The notes beneath the pieces are model-generated. The model was not told the origin of the DNA. It made no database searches and saw only the letters and a list, made by a program, of their open reading frames with translations. A DNA stretch of 64,000 bases. Origin: Hydrogenophaga sp. NFH-34 (GTDB lineage Bacteria > Pseudomonadota > Gammaproteobacteria > Burkholderiales > Burkholderiaceae_C). The translations under genes were made by a program, and so were the position numbers. Within the stretch, counting starts at the first letter, position 1; each line of letters opens with the position of its first letter. This document shows, piece after piece, positions 41,228-50,161 of the stretch. Location of the stretch: assembly GCF_021401345.1 (NCBI RefSeq), contig NZ_JACBGE010000013.1, positions 62,001 to 126,000 of the forward strand. Direction: 5' to 3'.

Positions 41228-41541
41228 GCCCGAGTGGTGAAATCGGTAGACACAAGGGACTTAAACAATTTGAGCCTTCGGGGGGAAACGTCCGAAGTGA
41301 AGCCCGTCAAAGTCGGCGAAAGCCCTGGATGTTCCGACATCCGAGCCAACGCCGAGCCAAGCCCAGGTATCAACGCCAGGGAAGGTGTAGAGAGCAGACG
41401 GCGGGCACCTACGGCCGCAAGGCTATGGTGAAGGCGTGCTCCAGACCACGAACAGCGCACGCGCTGGCGGCGAAAGCCGAGGTGGTAAGAAAATCCCTCG
41501 ACTTCGCGGTCGTGCCGGTTCGATTCCGGCCTCGGGCACCA
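41228..41541 (+). tRNA. tRNA-Leu(UAA), interrupted by a group I intron
   Basis: Exon 1 is 41228-41262 and exon 2 is 41490-41541, giving an 87-nt tRNA with GCCCGAG/CTCGGGC acceptor stem, AGGGA/TCCCT anticodon stem, UAA anticodon, long variable arm, a normal T-arm (GCCGG TTCGATT CCGGC) and an encoded CCA. The second element's DUF2274 gene stops two bases away. Confidence 0.9.
41263..41489 (+). other. group I intron in the tRNA-Leu anticodon
   Basis: The 227-nt intron splits the anticodon after U34, as in cyanobacterial tRNA-Leu introns, and begins AAACAATTTGAGCC, close to theirs. The core resembles the Azoarcus ribozyme (AAGGTGTAGAGA, GACGGC, CTATGGTGAAGGC, CCAG). P7 bases GAGCA and TGCTC pair and differ from Azoarcus GACUA/UAGUC on both sides, a compensatory change. 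It ends in G. No homing endonuclease gene. Confidence 0.9.
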
Positions 41542-41543
41542 AC

Positions 41544-41822
41544 TCAGAGCCTTTCTTTCGGGAAAGCATTCTCAGCGTTTGTCGGCTGTTTGTGCGCTTG
41601 TCTGAGCGCGGCAGGTTTCTTGAACCCGCGATCTCGCGCCATGAACGCCGCCAGCATGTGCGGAATCAGCGCCAGCGCATCCGTCGCCTCGCCATAGGTC
41701 TGCGCGTGCAGCGCGGCGTAGCGATCCAGATCGTTCTTCAGGTCAGACGGACAAGAGAAGGTAAGCTTGACGCTTTCGGTCTTGGGCAGTGGCCCCAGAC
41801 GTAGCTTGCGCGCGGTGCTCAT
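41544..41822 (-). CDS. DUF2274 protein, end of trb operon
   Basis: A 92-residue protein of DUF2274, found after trbI in Tn4371-like elements. It starts STARKLRLGPLPKTESVKLTF and has a helical DNA-binding-like body. From about residue 67 the sequence (KKPAALRQAHKQPT) goes beyond what I recall as the usual end of the family, and the stop lies two bases from the tRNA-Leu gene. ATGA overlap with trbI. Confidence 0.82.
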   Translation of the reverse strand: MSTARKLRLGPLPKTESVKLTFSCPSDLKNDLDRYAALHAQTYGEATDALALIPHMLAAFMARDRGFKKPAALRQAHKQPTNAENAFPKERL

Positions 41823-43132
41823 CGCGGCGATCCTCGAACGAAGAACAGCGGCTGATAGGGGCGCAGCACGAGATCCCGATTGACGATGACGCGCATGGGT
41901 AAGCCCGGTCGCGCGGTCAGTGTCGGCTGGATGTTCAGGTTGCGGCGGGTCACTTCCTGACCGATCTGGTTCACGCTGTCCTGTAGGCTGTCGCGTCCCG
42001 CGATCACGATGCGATTGCCGTCCTGCCGGTTCTCGGGCGCGGCGAGCTCGGCACCGATGCCCAGCAGCGAGGTCAGTGCGGCCCCTGCGAAGACGCGATC
42101 CCAGTGCCAGTCCACCCCATCTTCGAGCCCGGCCCGGCCGGCAGGGTCGGAACCCACCAGGTTGTCCAGTGTCAGTGACGACGTGTCGGGCAGGATCACC
42201 CGGTTCCACACCACCTGCACTCGACTCTGGCCATAGCTCACCTGGCTGTTGTAGCGCCCAAGGATGCGTGAGCCCTGCGGGATCAGCAGGTGTTTGCCGG
42301 TGGCGGTGTCGTAGACCGGCTCGGTGACCGTGGCGATCACGTCGCCGGGCAGGTCGGACTGGATGCCGGTGACCAAGGCTCCGGCAATCACCGTGCCTGC
42401 CATCACCTGGTACGGCGAGGCGGGCAGTTGCAGCGAGCCGGAATTGCGTGTTTCCGTGGAAGCGGTTTTCTGGAAAGCCTCTTTCTGGTCTTGCCGGTTC
42501 TGTGACGCCGTGGCGTCGGCACCGCTGGCCTGCGCTGGCGTGGACGCCGGGCCAGCTGCCATGGGGTCGAAACCCGTCAGGCCGCTGGGCACCGAGCTCG
42601 GGGTGCCAGGGGCCGCAGCGGTCGGCGCAGCAGTTGCCGCGCGCTGCGAACCATTGCGAAAGAAAACCGATGCGGCGGCAGCCTGCTCGGACTCCTTGCG
42701 CCGGGCATCACGCTCTGACGCGGCAGGATCGTGTCCCGGTGGCGAATAGCTCGGGACCACCGGCTGTTGCGACTTGACGATGGCTGGGCCCAGGTCGCCG
42801 GGCAGGGGTGGCCCCAACTCCGGCACCGGTGCGGGTTGCTGCAGCTTGGAGTAATCCGCAGGCAACTGCCCCAGGCCCTCGGAGCGCGAGACGCGATCAA
42901 CGTTGAACAGCTCGGCGGGCTCGCTGGACTCCCGGCGAGTCTTGGGCTGCAGCGACCAGACCGTTGCCCCCAGCACACCCAAGGCCAGAAGGCCCGCCAG
43001 CAGCGCGAGGCTGCGGCGATTGAGCCGGGTCACTGGGCGTGGCTGGGCGCGCAGCGCCATCGATTCGGGCGACACCTTGGCCGCAGCAGGACGGCCGGGC
43101 GCATCGGACGGTTCGGGGTCGTGCATGGACAT
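41819..43132 (-). CDS. trbI: TrbI conjugation protein (VirB10-like)
   Basis: A 437-residue bitopic protein: cytoplasmic N-terminus, one membrane segment (about 38-57), Pro-rich periplasmic linker, C-terminal VirB10 barrel domain (IAGALVTGIQSDLPG, LIPQGSRILGRYNS). Start 43132 follows GGAGGA six bases upstream and lies two bases beyond the trbG stop; an upstream start in the same frame has no such site. Confidence 0.93.
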   Translation of the reverse strand: MSMHDPEPSDAPGRPAAAKVSPESMALRAQPRPVTRLNRRSLALLAGLLALGVLGATVWSLQPKTRRESSEPAELFNVDRVSRSEGLGQLPADYSKLQQPAPVPELGPPLPGDLGPAIVKSQQPVVPSYSPPGHDPAASERDARRKESEQAAAASVFFRNGSQRAATAAPTAAAPGTPSSVPSGLTGFDPMAAGPASTPAQASGADATASQNRQDQKEAFQKTASTETRNSGSLQLPASPYQVMAGTVIAGALVTGIQSDLPGDVIATVTEPVYDTATGKHLLIPQGSRILGRYNSQVSYGQSRVQVVWNRVILPDTSSLTLDNLVGSDPAGRAGLEDGVDWHWDRVFAGAALTSLLGIGAELAAPENRQDGNRIVIAGRDSLQDSVNQIGQEVTRRNLNIQPTLTARPGLPMRVIVNRDLVLRPYQPLFFVRGSPR

Positions 43133-43134
43133 GT

Positions 43135-44148
43135 TCAGTTCCTCCGAGAGGTCGGTGGCCATCCGTCCGTGCGCTCGATGCGGACCACGTCGCCCTTGTC
43201 GGCGCCCAGCCGCAGTTCTGCCGCACCAAACAGGCGGTCGACGATGTAGTAGGGTGAGCGGAAGCGGTAGTTCACCAACTGCCCGTCGCCCTGCGCGCCG
43301 ATGACGAACAGCGGCGGCAACTCGCCTTGCGCGATGCCGGCCGGGAATTGGATGTAGACCTTGTCGCCATCGTCAAAGGCCCGCAAGGGCTTCCAGGGCG
43401 GCGTGCTGCCGCTGATCGCGTAGCGGAAGCGGATGCGCTCCAGCGACAGCCCTGCGTCCACGGGCGCTGCCGTCTGTGCCGCCTGGGCCTGGCGCTGCAA
43501 GGCCAGCATGCGGTCCTTGGGGTAGTCCCAGGACACCGAGGCCATCCACGCCTTCTCGGTAGAGGTCAGCTCGATCAGGTAGGTGCGCCGGTTGGTGGTG
43601 ACGACCAGGTTGGTCTTCAGGCCGGTGCGCACCGGCTTGACCAGCACGTTCACGCGCAGCGCATCGCCCGATCCGCTGGACGTGTCGCCCACGATCCAGC
43701 GCACCGTGTCGCCGGCCGCCACCGTGACCAGCTCTTCACCCGCCTGTAGCGAGATCACCGTGACGCGCCCCGGCGCTGCATAGACCTGGTACAGCGCACC
43801 GTCGGTGTAGGGCCAGACCTGGATCGCGTTGACGTAGCCCTCCCGCGTCGGTGCGACCCGGGCCTCTTCGTTGGCCCGCGACACCCGTAGCCGTTCGTCC
43901 AAGGGCTCGGACACGGACGGCTTGTCCTGCGCCGCAGGCAGCGGCTTCATCTGCGAGGGCATGGGCAGCACCTGCGGCACCGCGACCACTTCCACCGGCT
44001 GGGGCGGCTCGGGCAGGGGCTGCGCCATTACGGGCTCGTCCAGCGGAATCACGGTCGGCGGCGTGCCTTGCGACGCGCAACCCATCAGGGTGGCGGCAAC
44101 GGCGATCGCACTGGAGAACAGGCGCAGAGTCGGGTTCAGGGTGTTCAT
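43135..44148 (-). CDS. trbG: TrbG conjugation lipoprotein (VirB9-like)
   Basis: A 337-residue envelope protein with signal peptide and lipobox (TLMGC, Cys at about 22), a Pro-rich segment and a C-terminal VirB9 domain (RIRFRYAISGSTPPWKP; VYIQFPAGI). Start 44148 forms an ATGA overlap with trbF; the longer frame would run through trbF. Confidence 0.92.
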   Translation of the reverse strand: MNTLNPTLRLFSSAIAVAATLMGCASQGTPPTVIPLDEPVMAQPLPEPPQPVEVVAVPQVLPMPSQMKPLPAAQDKPSVSEPLDERLRVSRANEEARVAPTREGYVNAIQVWPYTDGALYQVYAAPGRVTVISLQAGEELVTVAAGDTVRWIVGDTSSGSGDALRVNVLVKPVRTGLKTNLVVTTNRRTYLIELTSTEKAWMASVSWDYPKDRMLALQRQAQAAQTAAPVDAGLSLERIRFRYAISGSTPPWKPLRAFDDGDKVYIQFPAGIAQGELPPLFVIGAQGDGQLVNYRFRSPYYIVDRLFGAAELRLGADKGDVVRIERTDGWPPTSRRN

Positions 44149-44849
44149 TGTTTGTTTCCTTCGGTGGCATCCAGTTCGCGGCTCCAGGACAGGCCGTTGA
44201 CGTAGATGCCCAGGGGGTTCTTGCGCAGACGCTGCTCGGTGCGCGGCGTCTGCAGCACGGTCGAGACCACGGCCGTCCACCGCTCGGTGCCGGCTGGTGC
44301 GCCGTTGACGAAGCGCTGCTCGGTCCAGCGCACGTTGAACGAGGCGTCGCTGGCCCGGACCACGCTGGTGATCTGCACCGTCGCCGACTCCTTGCCCACC
44401 CTCACGAACGGGTCGTTGGTGCGGGCGTACTCGTTGAGCACGGCGGCCCCGCGGTCGGTCGTGTAGTCGTAGGCGTCCAGCCAGTTCTGCCGCACCACGA
44501 TTGGGTCTATAGACAGCGAACGCACCAGCGTCACGAAGCGGGCCAGGTGGTGCGCGATCTGCGCATCGCCGGGGCGGTAGGGTGAGGCGGCTTCGCCCAC
44601 GGTGCGCACCTGGCCAGCCTGATCCACCTCCACCACGTAGGGCGTTACGATGGACTGCGCCGAGCGCCAGACCAGACCACCGGCCATCAGCAAGGCCAGC
44701 GACAGGCAGCCAAAGGCCATCAGGCGCCAGTTGCGGGCCTGCACGCGGGCCGATCCGATGCGCTCGTCCCAGGCCTGTGCGGCCGATTGGTAGGGGGTGG
44801 CAGGCTGCGGCGTGTCGGCATAGCGCACCTGCGGTCGTTTGAATCGCAT
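44145..44849 (-). CDS. trbF: TrbF conjugation protein (VirB8-like)
   Basis: A 234-residue VirB8-type protein: membrane segment about 44-63 and a periplasmic domain with SLSIDPIVVRQNWLDAYDY. The C-terminus has RKNPLGIYVNGLSWSREL, a VirB8 hallmark. Between trbL and trbG, as in RP4-like systems. Confidence 0.92.
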   Translation of the reverse strand: MRFKRPQVRYADTPQPATPYQSAAQAWDERIGSARVQARNWRLMAFGCLSLALLMAGGLVWRSAQSIVTPYVVEVDQAGQVRTVGEAASPYRPGDAQIAHHLARFVTLVRSLSIDPIVVRQNWLDAYDYTTDRGAAVLNEYARTNDPFVRVGKESATVQITSVVRASDASFNVRWTEQRFVNGAPAGTERWTAVVSTVLQTPRTEQRLRKNPLGIYVNGLSWSRELDATEGNKQ

Positions 44850-44861
44850 GCTGGGTTCTCC

Positions 44862-46229
44862 TCAGGAATCCGAATCACGAAGGCTGGGCCCGCTGCCCGA
44901 GCCGCCCCCATCGCCACCGCGCAGGGTGTGCGCGGCCGTCGTGGCAGCGTGCCCCATCTGCTGGCGTCGGCGCATGCGCTGCGCCCAGGCGGGCTCGGTG
45001 GCTGGGGGCGGGCTGGAGGAAGCTGTGGCGGCCGACTCGGCGCTGGCAGCCGCTGGCGCGGCAGCGTCCGCCACGAAGCCCGAGACTTTGTTCTTCACGG
45101 CCTTGGCGCCTTCGGCCAGTTTTTGGCCCACCGCGCTGGCGCCTGTGCGGGCGACATTGGCCACGCCGGCACCGGCGGCGCGCAGCGGACCGCCAGAGGA
45201 CGCGGCAGCGCCGGCCTCATAGGCGGACTTCGCGCCAGCCGCGAGGCCGCTGGCCGAACGGGCCGCCGAAGCGCCACTGCCGATCGCGGCCCGTGCGGCG
45301 CCGGGCGCCATGCGTGCGCCGGCGGCCACGGCCGCACCGGCACCCGCCACGGCAGCGCCTCCGGCCACCGCCAGACCCGTGGCGCCCAGCGCCGTGCCGG
45401 CTGCCGCGCCCGCACCCAGCTGCGGCGCGCCGGACACCAGGCCGGTCGCGATGCCGGGCCCGAAGATGCCCAGTCCCAGCAATGAGAGTGAGGCCAGCAT
45501 CACCACCAGCGCGTGGTCGATGGAGGGTTCGGCCGGTGCCGTATGGAACTGGGCGAACAGTCCCGTTCCGATGCCCACGATCACCGCGAGCACCAGCACC
45601 TTGATGCCCGATGACACCACGTTGCCCAGCACCTTCTCGGCCAGGAAGGTGGTCTTGTTCCACAGGGCAAAGGGCACCAGCACAAAGCCGGCCAAGGTCG
45701 TCAGCTTGAACTCCAGCAGCGTCACGAAGAGCTGCACGGCCAGCACGAAGAAGCTCACGATCACCGTGAGCCAAGCCAGGAACAGCACCACGATGGGTGC
45801 GATGTTGATGAACACCTCCGGAAAGCCGGACAGGTCGCTGATCTGCTGCAGGATGGGGGCCGCCGCATCGATGCCGGCTTTGGCCAGGTGACCCGGCTGC
45901 AGGAAAGTGGCCAGGCTCATGCCCGAGCCGCTGGCCTGCAGGCCCAGACCGGCGAACGAGCGGAAGACGATGCCTGACAGGCTGTTGAAGTTGCCGATGA
46001 TGTAGGCGAAGGCACCCACGTACAGCACCTTGCGGATCAGCTTCGCCATCACGTCCTCGCCCTGGCCGGTGGCGTGGCCCATGGCCCAGAAGAGGCCGGC
46101 CAGGGTCATGTCGATGGCCACCAACGTGGCGGTGAGGAAGGCGACCTCGCCGTTCAGCAACCCGAAACCCGAGTCGATGTAGGTGGAGAAAGTGTTCAGG
46201 AAGCGGTCGATGACGGCGACGTCGTCCAT
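44862..46229 (-). CDS. trbL: TrbL conjugation membrane protein (VirB6-like)
   Basis: A 455-residue polytopic protein with at least five hydrophobic segments between about residues 28 and 285, then a long Ala/Gly/Ser-rich C-terminus without fixed structure. The VirB6 family forms the inner-membrane pore. Confidence 0.92.
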   Translation of the reverse strand: MDDVAVIDRFLNTFSTYIDSGFGLLNGEVAFLTATLVAIDMTLAGLFWAMGHATGQGEDVMAKLIRKVLYVGAFAYIIGNFNSLSGIVFRSFAGLGLQASGSGMSLATFLQPGHLAKAGIDAAAPILQQISDLSGFPEVFINIAPIVVLFLAWLTVIVSFFVLAVQLFVTLLEFKLTTLAGFVLVPFALWNKTTFLAEKVLGNVVSSGIKVLVLAVIVGIGTGLFAQFHTAPAEPSIDHALVVMLASLSLLGLGIFGPGIATGLVSGAPQLGAGAAAGTALGATGLAVAGGAAVAGAGAAVAAGARMAPGAARAAIGSGASAARSASGLAAGAKSAYEAGAAASSGGPLRAAGAGVANVARTGASAVGQKLAEGAKAVKNKVSGFVADAAAPAAASAESAATASSSPPPATEPAWAQRMRRRQQMGHAATTAAHTLRGGDGGGSGSGPSLRDSDS

Positions 46230-46247
46230 GGCAGGGCTCCCGGTGGT

Positions 46248-47021
46248 TCAGTGGCCGTAGAAGCTCACACCCTGCGGCGTGTAGCCCGTGCCGCTGCCGA
46301 TGAAGCGGCGCGTCACCTCGCGACCACGTTCGATGGCCGCAGCCTGCCGGGCCAGCTCCAGCGAGGCCGCCCGGTCCTGCGTCAGCATCAGCTGCTGCGA
46401 CTGGATGGACTGCTTGGCCTGCAGGGCCAGCAGCTGGTTGGTGGCCTGCATTGCCTGCAGTGCGCCGGTGGCCGACTGGCTCTGGCTGACCAGGTCAGCC
46501 AGCATCCCTTCGTCCTGGCTCAGGTTTTGCGACACCTGGGCCTGCATCTGCATGGCGGTCTGCAGGCCGTTGAGCGTGTTCTTCCAGCGCTGGCGAGCGT
46601 CCTGGAACATCTGGTTACCGCTCACGGTGGCGGCGTACTGCTCGGGGTAAAGGCGGGCGAACTCGGCGTCGAGGTTCGACACCTGGTAGGCCAGGCCCTG
46701 GGCCTGCGTGATCAATTGCCGCGTCGTGTCCAGCGTCGAGCGCAGGCGGTTGACCACGTTGAACGGCAGGCTCGCCAGGTTGCGCGCCTGGTTGATCAGC
46801 ATCTGCGCCTCGTTCTGCAGCTGGCGGATCTGGTTGTTGATCTGCTCCAGCGTGCGCGCGGCGGTCATGGTGTTCTGCACCAGGTTGACCGGGTCCAGCA
46901 CGATGTCGCCCACGCCGAACAGTGCGTGCGCGGGCTGCGTGATGCCCAGGGTCAGCGTTGCGGCGGTGGCCAGCGCTGTCAGGCGGGTCTTGAGGGGGCG
47001 GGTGGGGAACTGAAAGCTCAT
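46248..47021 (-). CDS. trbJ: TrbJ conjugation protein (VirB5-like)
   Basis: A 257-residue secreted helical protein. Signal peptide about 1-33, then NTMTAARTLEQINNQIRQLQNEAQML in the helix-rich VirB5 style (given here as the start of the first long helix). Start 47021 forms an ATGA overlap with trbE; a longer frame only shadows trbE. It ends HRY-less with GVSFYGH. Confidence 0.9.
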   Translation of the reverse strand: MSFQFPTRPLKTRLTALATAATLTLGITQPAHALFGVGDIVLDPVNLVQNTMTAARTLEQINNQIRQLQNEAQMLINQARNLASLPFNVVNRLRSTLDTTRQLITQAQGLAYQVSNLDAEFARLYPEQYAATVSGNQMFQDARQRWKNTLNGLQTAMQMQAQVSQNLSQDEGMLADLVSQSQSATGALQAMQATNQLLALQAKQSIQSQQLMLTQDRAASLELARQAAAIERGREVTRRFIGSGTGYTPQGVSFYGH

Positions 47022-49465
47022 GGCGTTTCTCCTGAAGGTCGGGCATGCCCGGGTTGGTGGTGGGGGTGTTGGTGAAAGAGATCGGCTGCCCAGTCCAGGC
47101 CACGGCGGCGCAGCCAGGCCGGCGCGAAGCCCTCGGGTGGGTTTGAAGCCAGTACCTCGTCGATCAGCCGCTGGTCCTGCGGTGTGGATGCGCCGGCGAA
47201 GGCCAGGGCCACGGGTCCGAGGTCCAGGTCGAACAGGCGGTTGCCCAATCGCGACTGGTAGTAGTAGTCGCGCTTGGGCACGGCGGTGGCCACAATCTCG
47301 ATCTGCCGGCAGTTCAGGCCGAAGGCCTCGTAGATCGAGCGCACCTGGGGTTCGGTGGCCTGCGGGTTGGGCAGGAAGATGCGGCTCGCGCAGCTCTCCA
47401 CGATGGCCGGCGCGATGCTTGATCCCTGGATGTCGGCCAGGCTCTGTGTGGCGAACAGCACCGACACGTTCTTCTTGCGCAGCGTCTTGAGCCACTGGCG
47501 GATGCGCGCCGCGAACACAGGGTCGTCCAGGAACAGCCAGGACTCGTCCAGCATCAGCAGGGTGGGGGCACCATCGAAGCGCGCCTCGAAGCGTGCGAAC
47601 AGGTAGCCCAGCACGGCCATCACCGCGGAACGGCTGCCCATCAGCTCTTCCATCTCGAAGCACTGCACGTCTGCCGTGCCCAGGCGGTCGTGGTCGGCGT
47701 CCAGCAGCTTGCCGTGCGCGCCGCCCAGCACGTAGGGAGCAAGCGCCTGGCGCAGCGCGTTGGACTGCAGCAGCACCGACAGACCGGTGAGCGTGCGCTG
47801 CTCGCGCGGCGCGCCGGCCAGGCTGCCCAGCGCCGACCAGATCGCGGCCTTCTCGTCTGGCCCCACGGCCACGCCTTCGTGCACCAATCGGCCTTCGACC
47901 CACTCGGCAGCCCAGCTGCGGTAGCCCTCCTGGTCGATGCCGGCCAGCGGCTGGAATGCGATGTCGCCATCGCTGCCCAGGTCGTAGTGCTCGCCGCCCA
48001 GGCCCAGCACCGTGGCACGCATCGAACGGCCCATGTCGAACGCGAGGATGCGCGAACCGGGGTAGCGCCGGAACTGCAGGGCCAGCAGTGCCAGCAGCAC
48101 CGACTTGCCCATGCCCGTCGGTCCCACCACCAGGGTGTGGCCCACGTCGCCCACGTGGGTCACCAGCCGGAACGGCGTGAAGCCTTCGGTGCGGGTCACG
48201 ACCAGCGGCGGACCGTCCAGGTGTCGGTTGCGCTCCGGTCCTGCCCACACCGCCGACACCGGCATCAGGTGCGCCAGGTTCAGCGTCGAGACGATGGGCT
48301 GGCGCACGTTGGCATAAGCGTTGCCCGGGATCGACGACAGCCAGGCTTCCACCGCGTTCAGCGTCTCCGGGATGGTGACGAAGCCGCGCCCCTGGATCAC
48401 GCGCTCGGCCATGCGCAGCTTCTCGTCGGCAGCGGTCGCGTCGGCATCAAGCACCGTGACCGTGGCGGTCACGTATCCGAAGGCCACGTGGTCGCTGCCC
48501 AGCTCCTGCAGGGCCGCGTCGGCATCGGCCGCCTTGTTGCCGGCGTCGGTGTCCACCAGCGGCGACTCCTGCTGGAACAGCGTCTCGCGCAACAGGGCGA
48601 TCACGTTCTTGCGCTTGGCAAACCACTGCCGGCGCAGGCGGCCCAGCTCCTTCTCGGCCTCGGCCTTGTCCATGCACAGGAAGCGCGTGGACCAGCGGTA
48701 CCCGAAGCCCAGCCGGTTCAGGTCGTCCAGCACGCCGGGCCAGGTGGACGTGGGAAACCCCCGTACCGTGGTCACGCGCAGGTGCGCATCCCCCAGCATC
48801 GGAGCCAGGCCGCCGAGCAGCGGGGCATCGGCCAGCAGCGCATCGAGGTGAAACGGCACCTCGGGCATGGCCACCGGGTAGGCGCGCGGTGACACAGTGG
48901 CATGCAGGTAGCTCAAGGTGTCGGCATCCTGCAGCCAGGCGATCTCGGGCATCACTCCGTCGAGCAGGTCGAGCACCCGGTCGGTCTCGGCGATGAAGGC
49001 ACTCAGCCGCTCGCGCCAGTCCACACCGGTGGTGGAGCGGTTTTCGTAAAGCAGGTTGGCGGCCCGTGCGCGCGATTCCTCGGGCGGCAGGTACTGCAGC
49101 GTGAAGTGGTAGCGACTTTCGAAGTGGCTGGCCGATTCTTCGAAAGCGGCGCGCCTCTCTTCGTCCACTAGCCACGACAGCACTTCCGGAAAAGACGAAC
49201 GCGGGTAGTCGGCCGCCGGCCGGCGCTCGGCGTCCACATATAGCGCCCAGCCCGACCCCAAGCGGCGCAACGCGTTGTTCAGGCGCGCGGTGGTGGCCAC
49301 CAGCTCGCCCTGCGTGGCGCTGTCCAGGTCAGGGCCCCGGAAGCGCGCGGTGCGCTGGAACGAGCCGTCCTTGTTCAGCACCACGCCGGGCGCCACCAAC
49401 CCGGCCCAGGGCAGCCAGTCGGCCAGCAGGGCGGGGCGTTGCCGGTACTCGGAGAGGTTGAGCAT
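47018..49465 (-). CDS. trbE: TrbE conjugative ATPase (VirB4)
   Basis: An 815-residue VirB4 ATPase. Walker A GPTGMGKS at 448-455 and LMLDESWLFLDD as Walker B. The N-terminal half (about 1-350) is the CagE/TrbE domain. ATGA overlap with trbJ; ten bases from trbD. Confidence 0.95.
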   Translation of the reverse strand: MLNLSEYRQRPALLADWLPWAGLVAPGVVLNKDGSFQRTARFRGPDLDSATQGELVATTARLNNALRRLGSGWALYVDAERRPAADYPRSSFPEVLSWLVDEERRAAFEESASHFESRYHFTLQYLPPEESRARAANLLYENRSTTGVDWRERLSAFIAETDRVLDLLDGVMPEIAWLQDADTLSYLHATVSPRAYPVAMPEVPFHLDALLADAPLLGGLAPMLGDAHLRVTTVRGFPTSTWPGVLDDLNRLGFGYRWSTRFLCMDKAEAEKELGRLRRQWFAKRKNVIALLRETLFQQESPLVDTDAGNKAADADAALQELGSDHVAFGYVTATVTVLDADATAADEKLRMAERVIQGRGFVTIPETLNAVEAWLSSIPGNAYANVRQPIVSTLNLAHLMPVSAVWAGPERNRHLDGPPLVVTRTEGFTPFRLVTHVGDVGHTLVVGPTGMGKSVLLALLALQFRRYPGSRILAFDMGRSMRATVLGLGGEHYDLGSDGDIAFQPLAGIDQEGYRSWAAEWVEGRLVHEGVAVGPDEKAAIWSALGSLAGAPREQRTLTGLSVLLQSNALRQALAPYVLGGAHGKLLDADHDRLGTADVQCFEMEELMGSRSAVMAVLGYLFARFEARFDGAPTLLMLDESWLFLDDPVFAARIRQWLKTLRKKNVSVLFATQSLADIQGSSIAPAIVESCASRIFLPNPQATEPQVRSIYEAFGLNCRQIEIVATAVPKRDYYYQSRLGNRLFDLDLGPVALAFAGASTPQDQRLIDEVLASNPPEGFAPAWLRRRGLDWAADLFHQHPHHQPGHARPSGETP

Positions 49466-49475
49466 GGCGTCGTCC

Positions 49476-49760
49476 TCACACGTCCAGGAGAGGCTTGTGC
49501 TTCAGGTGTCGGGCAAACACCGCCATGAACTGCGGATCGGCCCGCGCACCCCAGACCGCCAGCGAATGCCCCACGATCCACAACACGGCGCCAGGAATCC
49601 ACAGCTGCAGGCCCAGGCCCACGGCGGCGGCCAGCGTGCCGTTGGCGATGGCCACCGTGCGCGGCGCCCCGCCCATCAGGATGGGCTCGGTCAGCGAGCG
49701 GTGCAGCGGAATCTCGAAGCCGCTGGCCAGGGAGGTAGCGTGCTCGGCACCGCCGCTCAT
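49476..49760 (-). CDS. trbD: TrbD conjugation protein (VirB3-like)
   Basis: A 94-residue membrane protein: short N-terminus with IPLHRSLTEPILMGG, then two close hydrophobic segments (about 36-70). This motif and size fit VirB3/TrbD. ATGA overlap with trbC. Confidence 0.9.
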   Translation of the reverse strand: MSGGAEHATSLASGFEIPLHRSLTEPILMGGAPRTVAIANGTLAAAVGLGLQLWIPGAVLWIVGHSLAVWGARADPQFMAVFARHLKHKPLLDV

Positions 49761-50161
49761 ACCAGTGCCCCGCCCGAGAAGCTGAAGAAGCTCAGGAAGA
49801 AAGACGAGGCCGCGAAGGCGATCGACAGGCCGAAGACGATCTGGATCAGCTTCCGAAAGCCGCCCGAGGTGTCACCGAAGGCCAGGGCCAGGCCGGTGGC
49901 AATGATGATGATCACGGCCACGATGCGGGCCACCGGACCCTGGATCGAGTCCAGGATGGATTGCAATGGTCCTTCCCAGGGCATGCTGGAGCCGGCCGCC
50001 TTGGCCGTGCCGGCCAGGCTCAGCATGACAGCGGCGGTGAGCAGCCTCTGGCGGGCGGGCTGCATCAGCCGGTTCAAGCGGTGTAGGCAGGCGACCCGCG
50101 AGGACACCAGCAGGCGGGTGAACGGTTGGGCAAAGGAGCGCAGGGCGGTCGAAGGGGTCAT
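49757..50161 (-). CDS. trbC: TrbC conjugation pilin (VirB2-like)
   Basis: A 134-residue pilin precursor with a long N-terminal signal (about 1-55 ending GTAKAAG), then two hydrophobic helices (about 76-96 and 106-130). PWEGPLQSILDSIQGPVA is the usual start of mature TrbC. ATGA overlap with trbB. Confidence 0.9.
   Translation of the reverse strand: MTPSTALRSFAQPFTRLLVSSRVACLHRLNRLMQPARQRLLTAAVMLSLAGTAKAAGSSMPWEGPLQSILDSIQGPVARIVAVIIIIATGLALAFGDTSGGFRKLIQIVFGLSIAFAASSFFLSFFSFSGGALV

Noticed and set aside
41028..41541. Reading the two tRNA-Leu parts as a single long split gene
   Set aside because: The acceptor strands do not match each other (GCCCCGG against CTCGGGC), while the second 5' part pairs perfectly with the 3' part.
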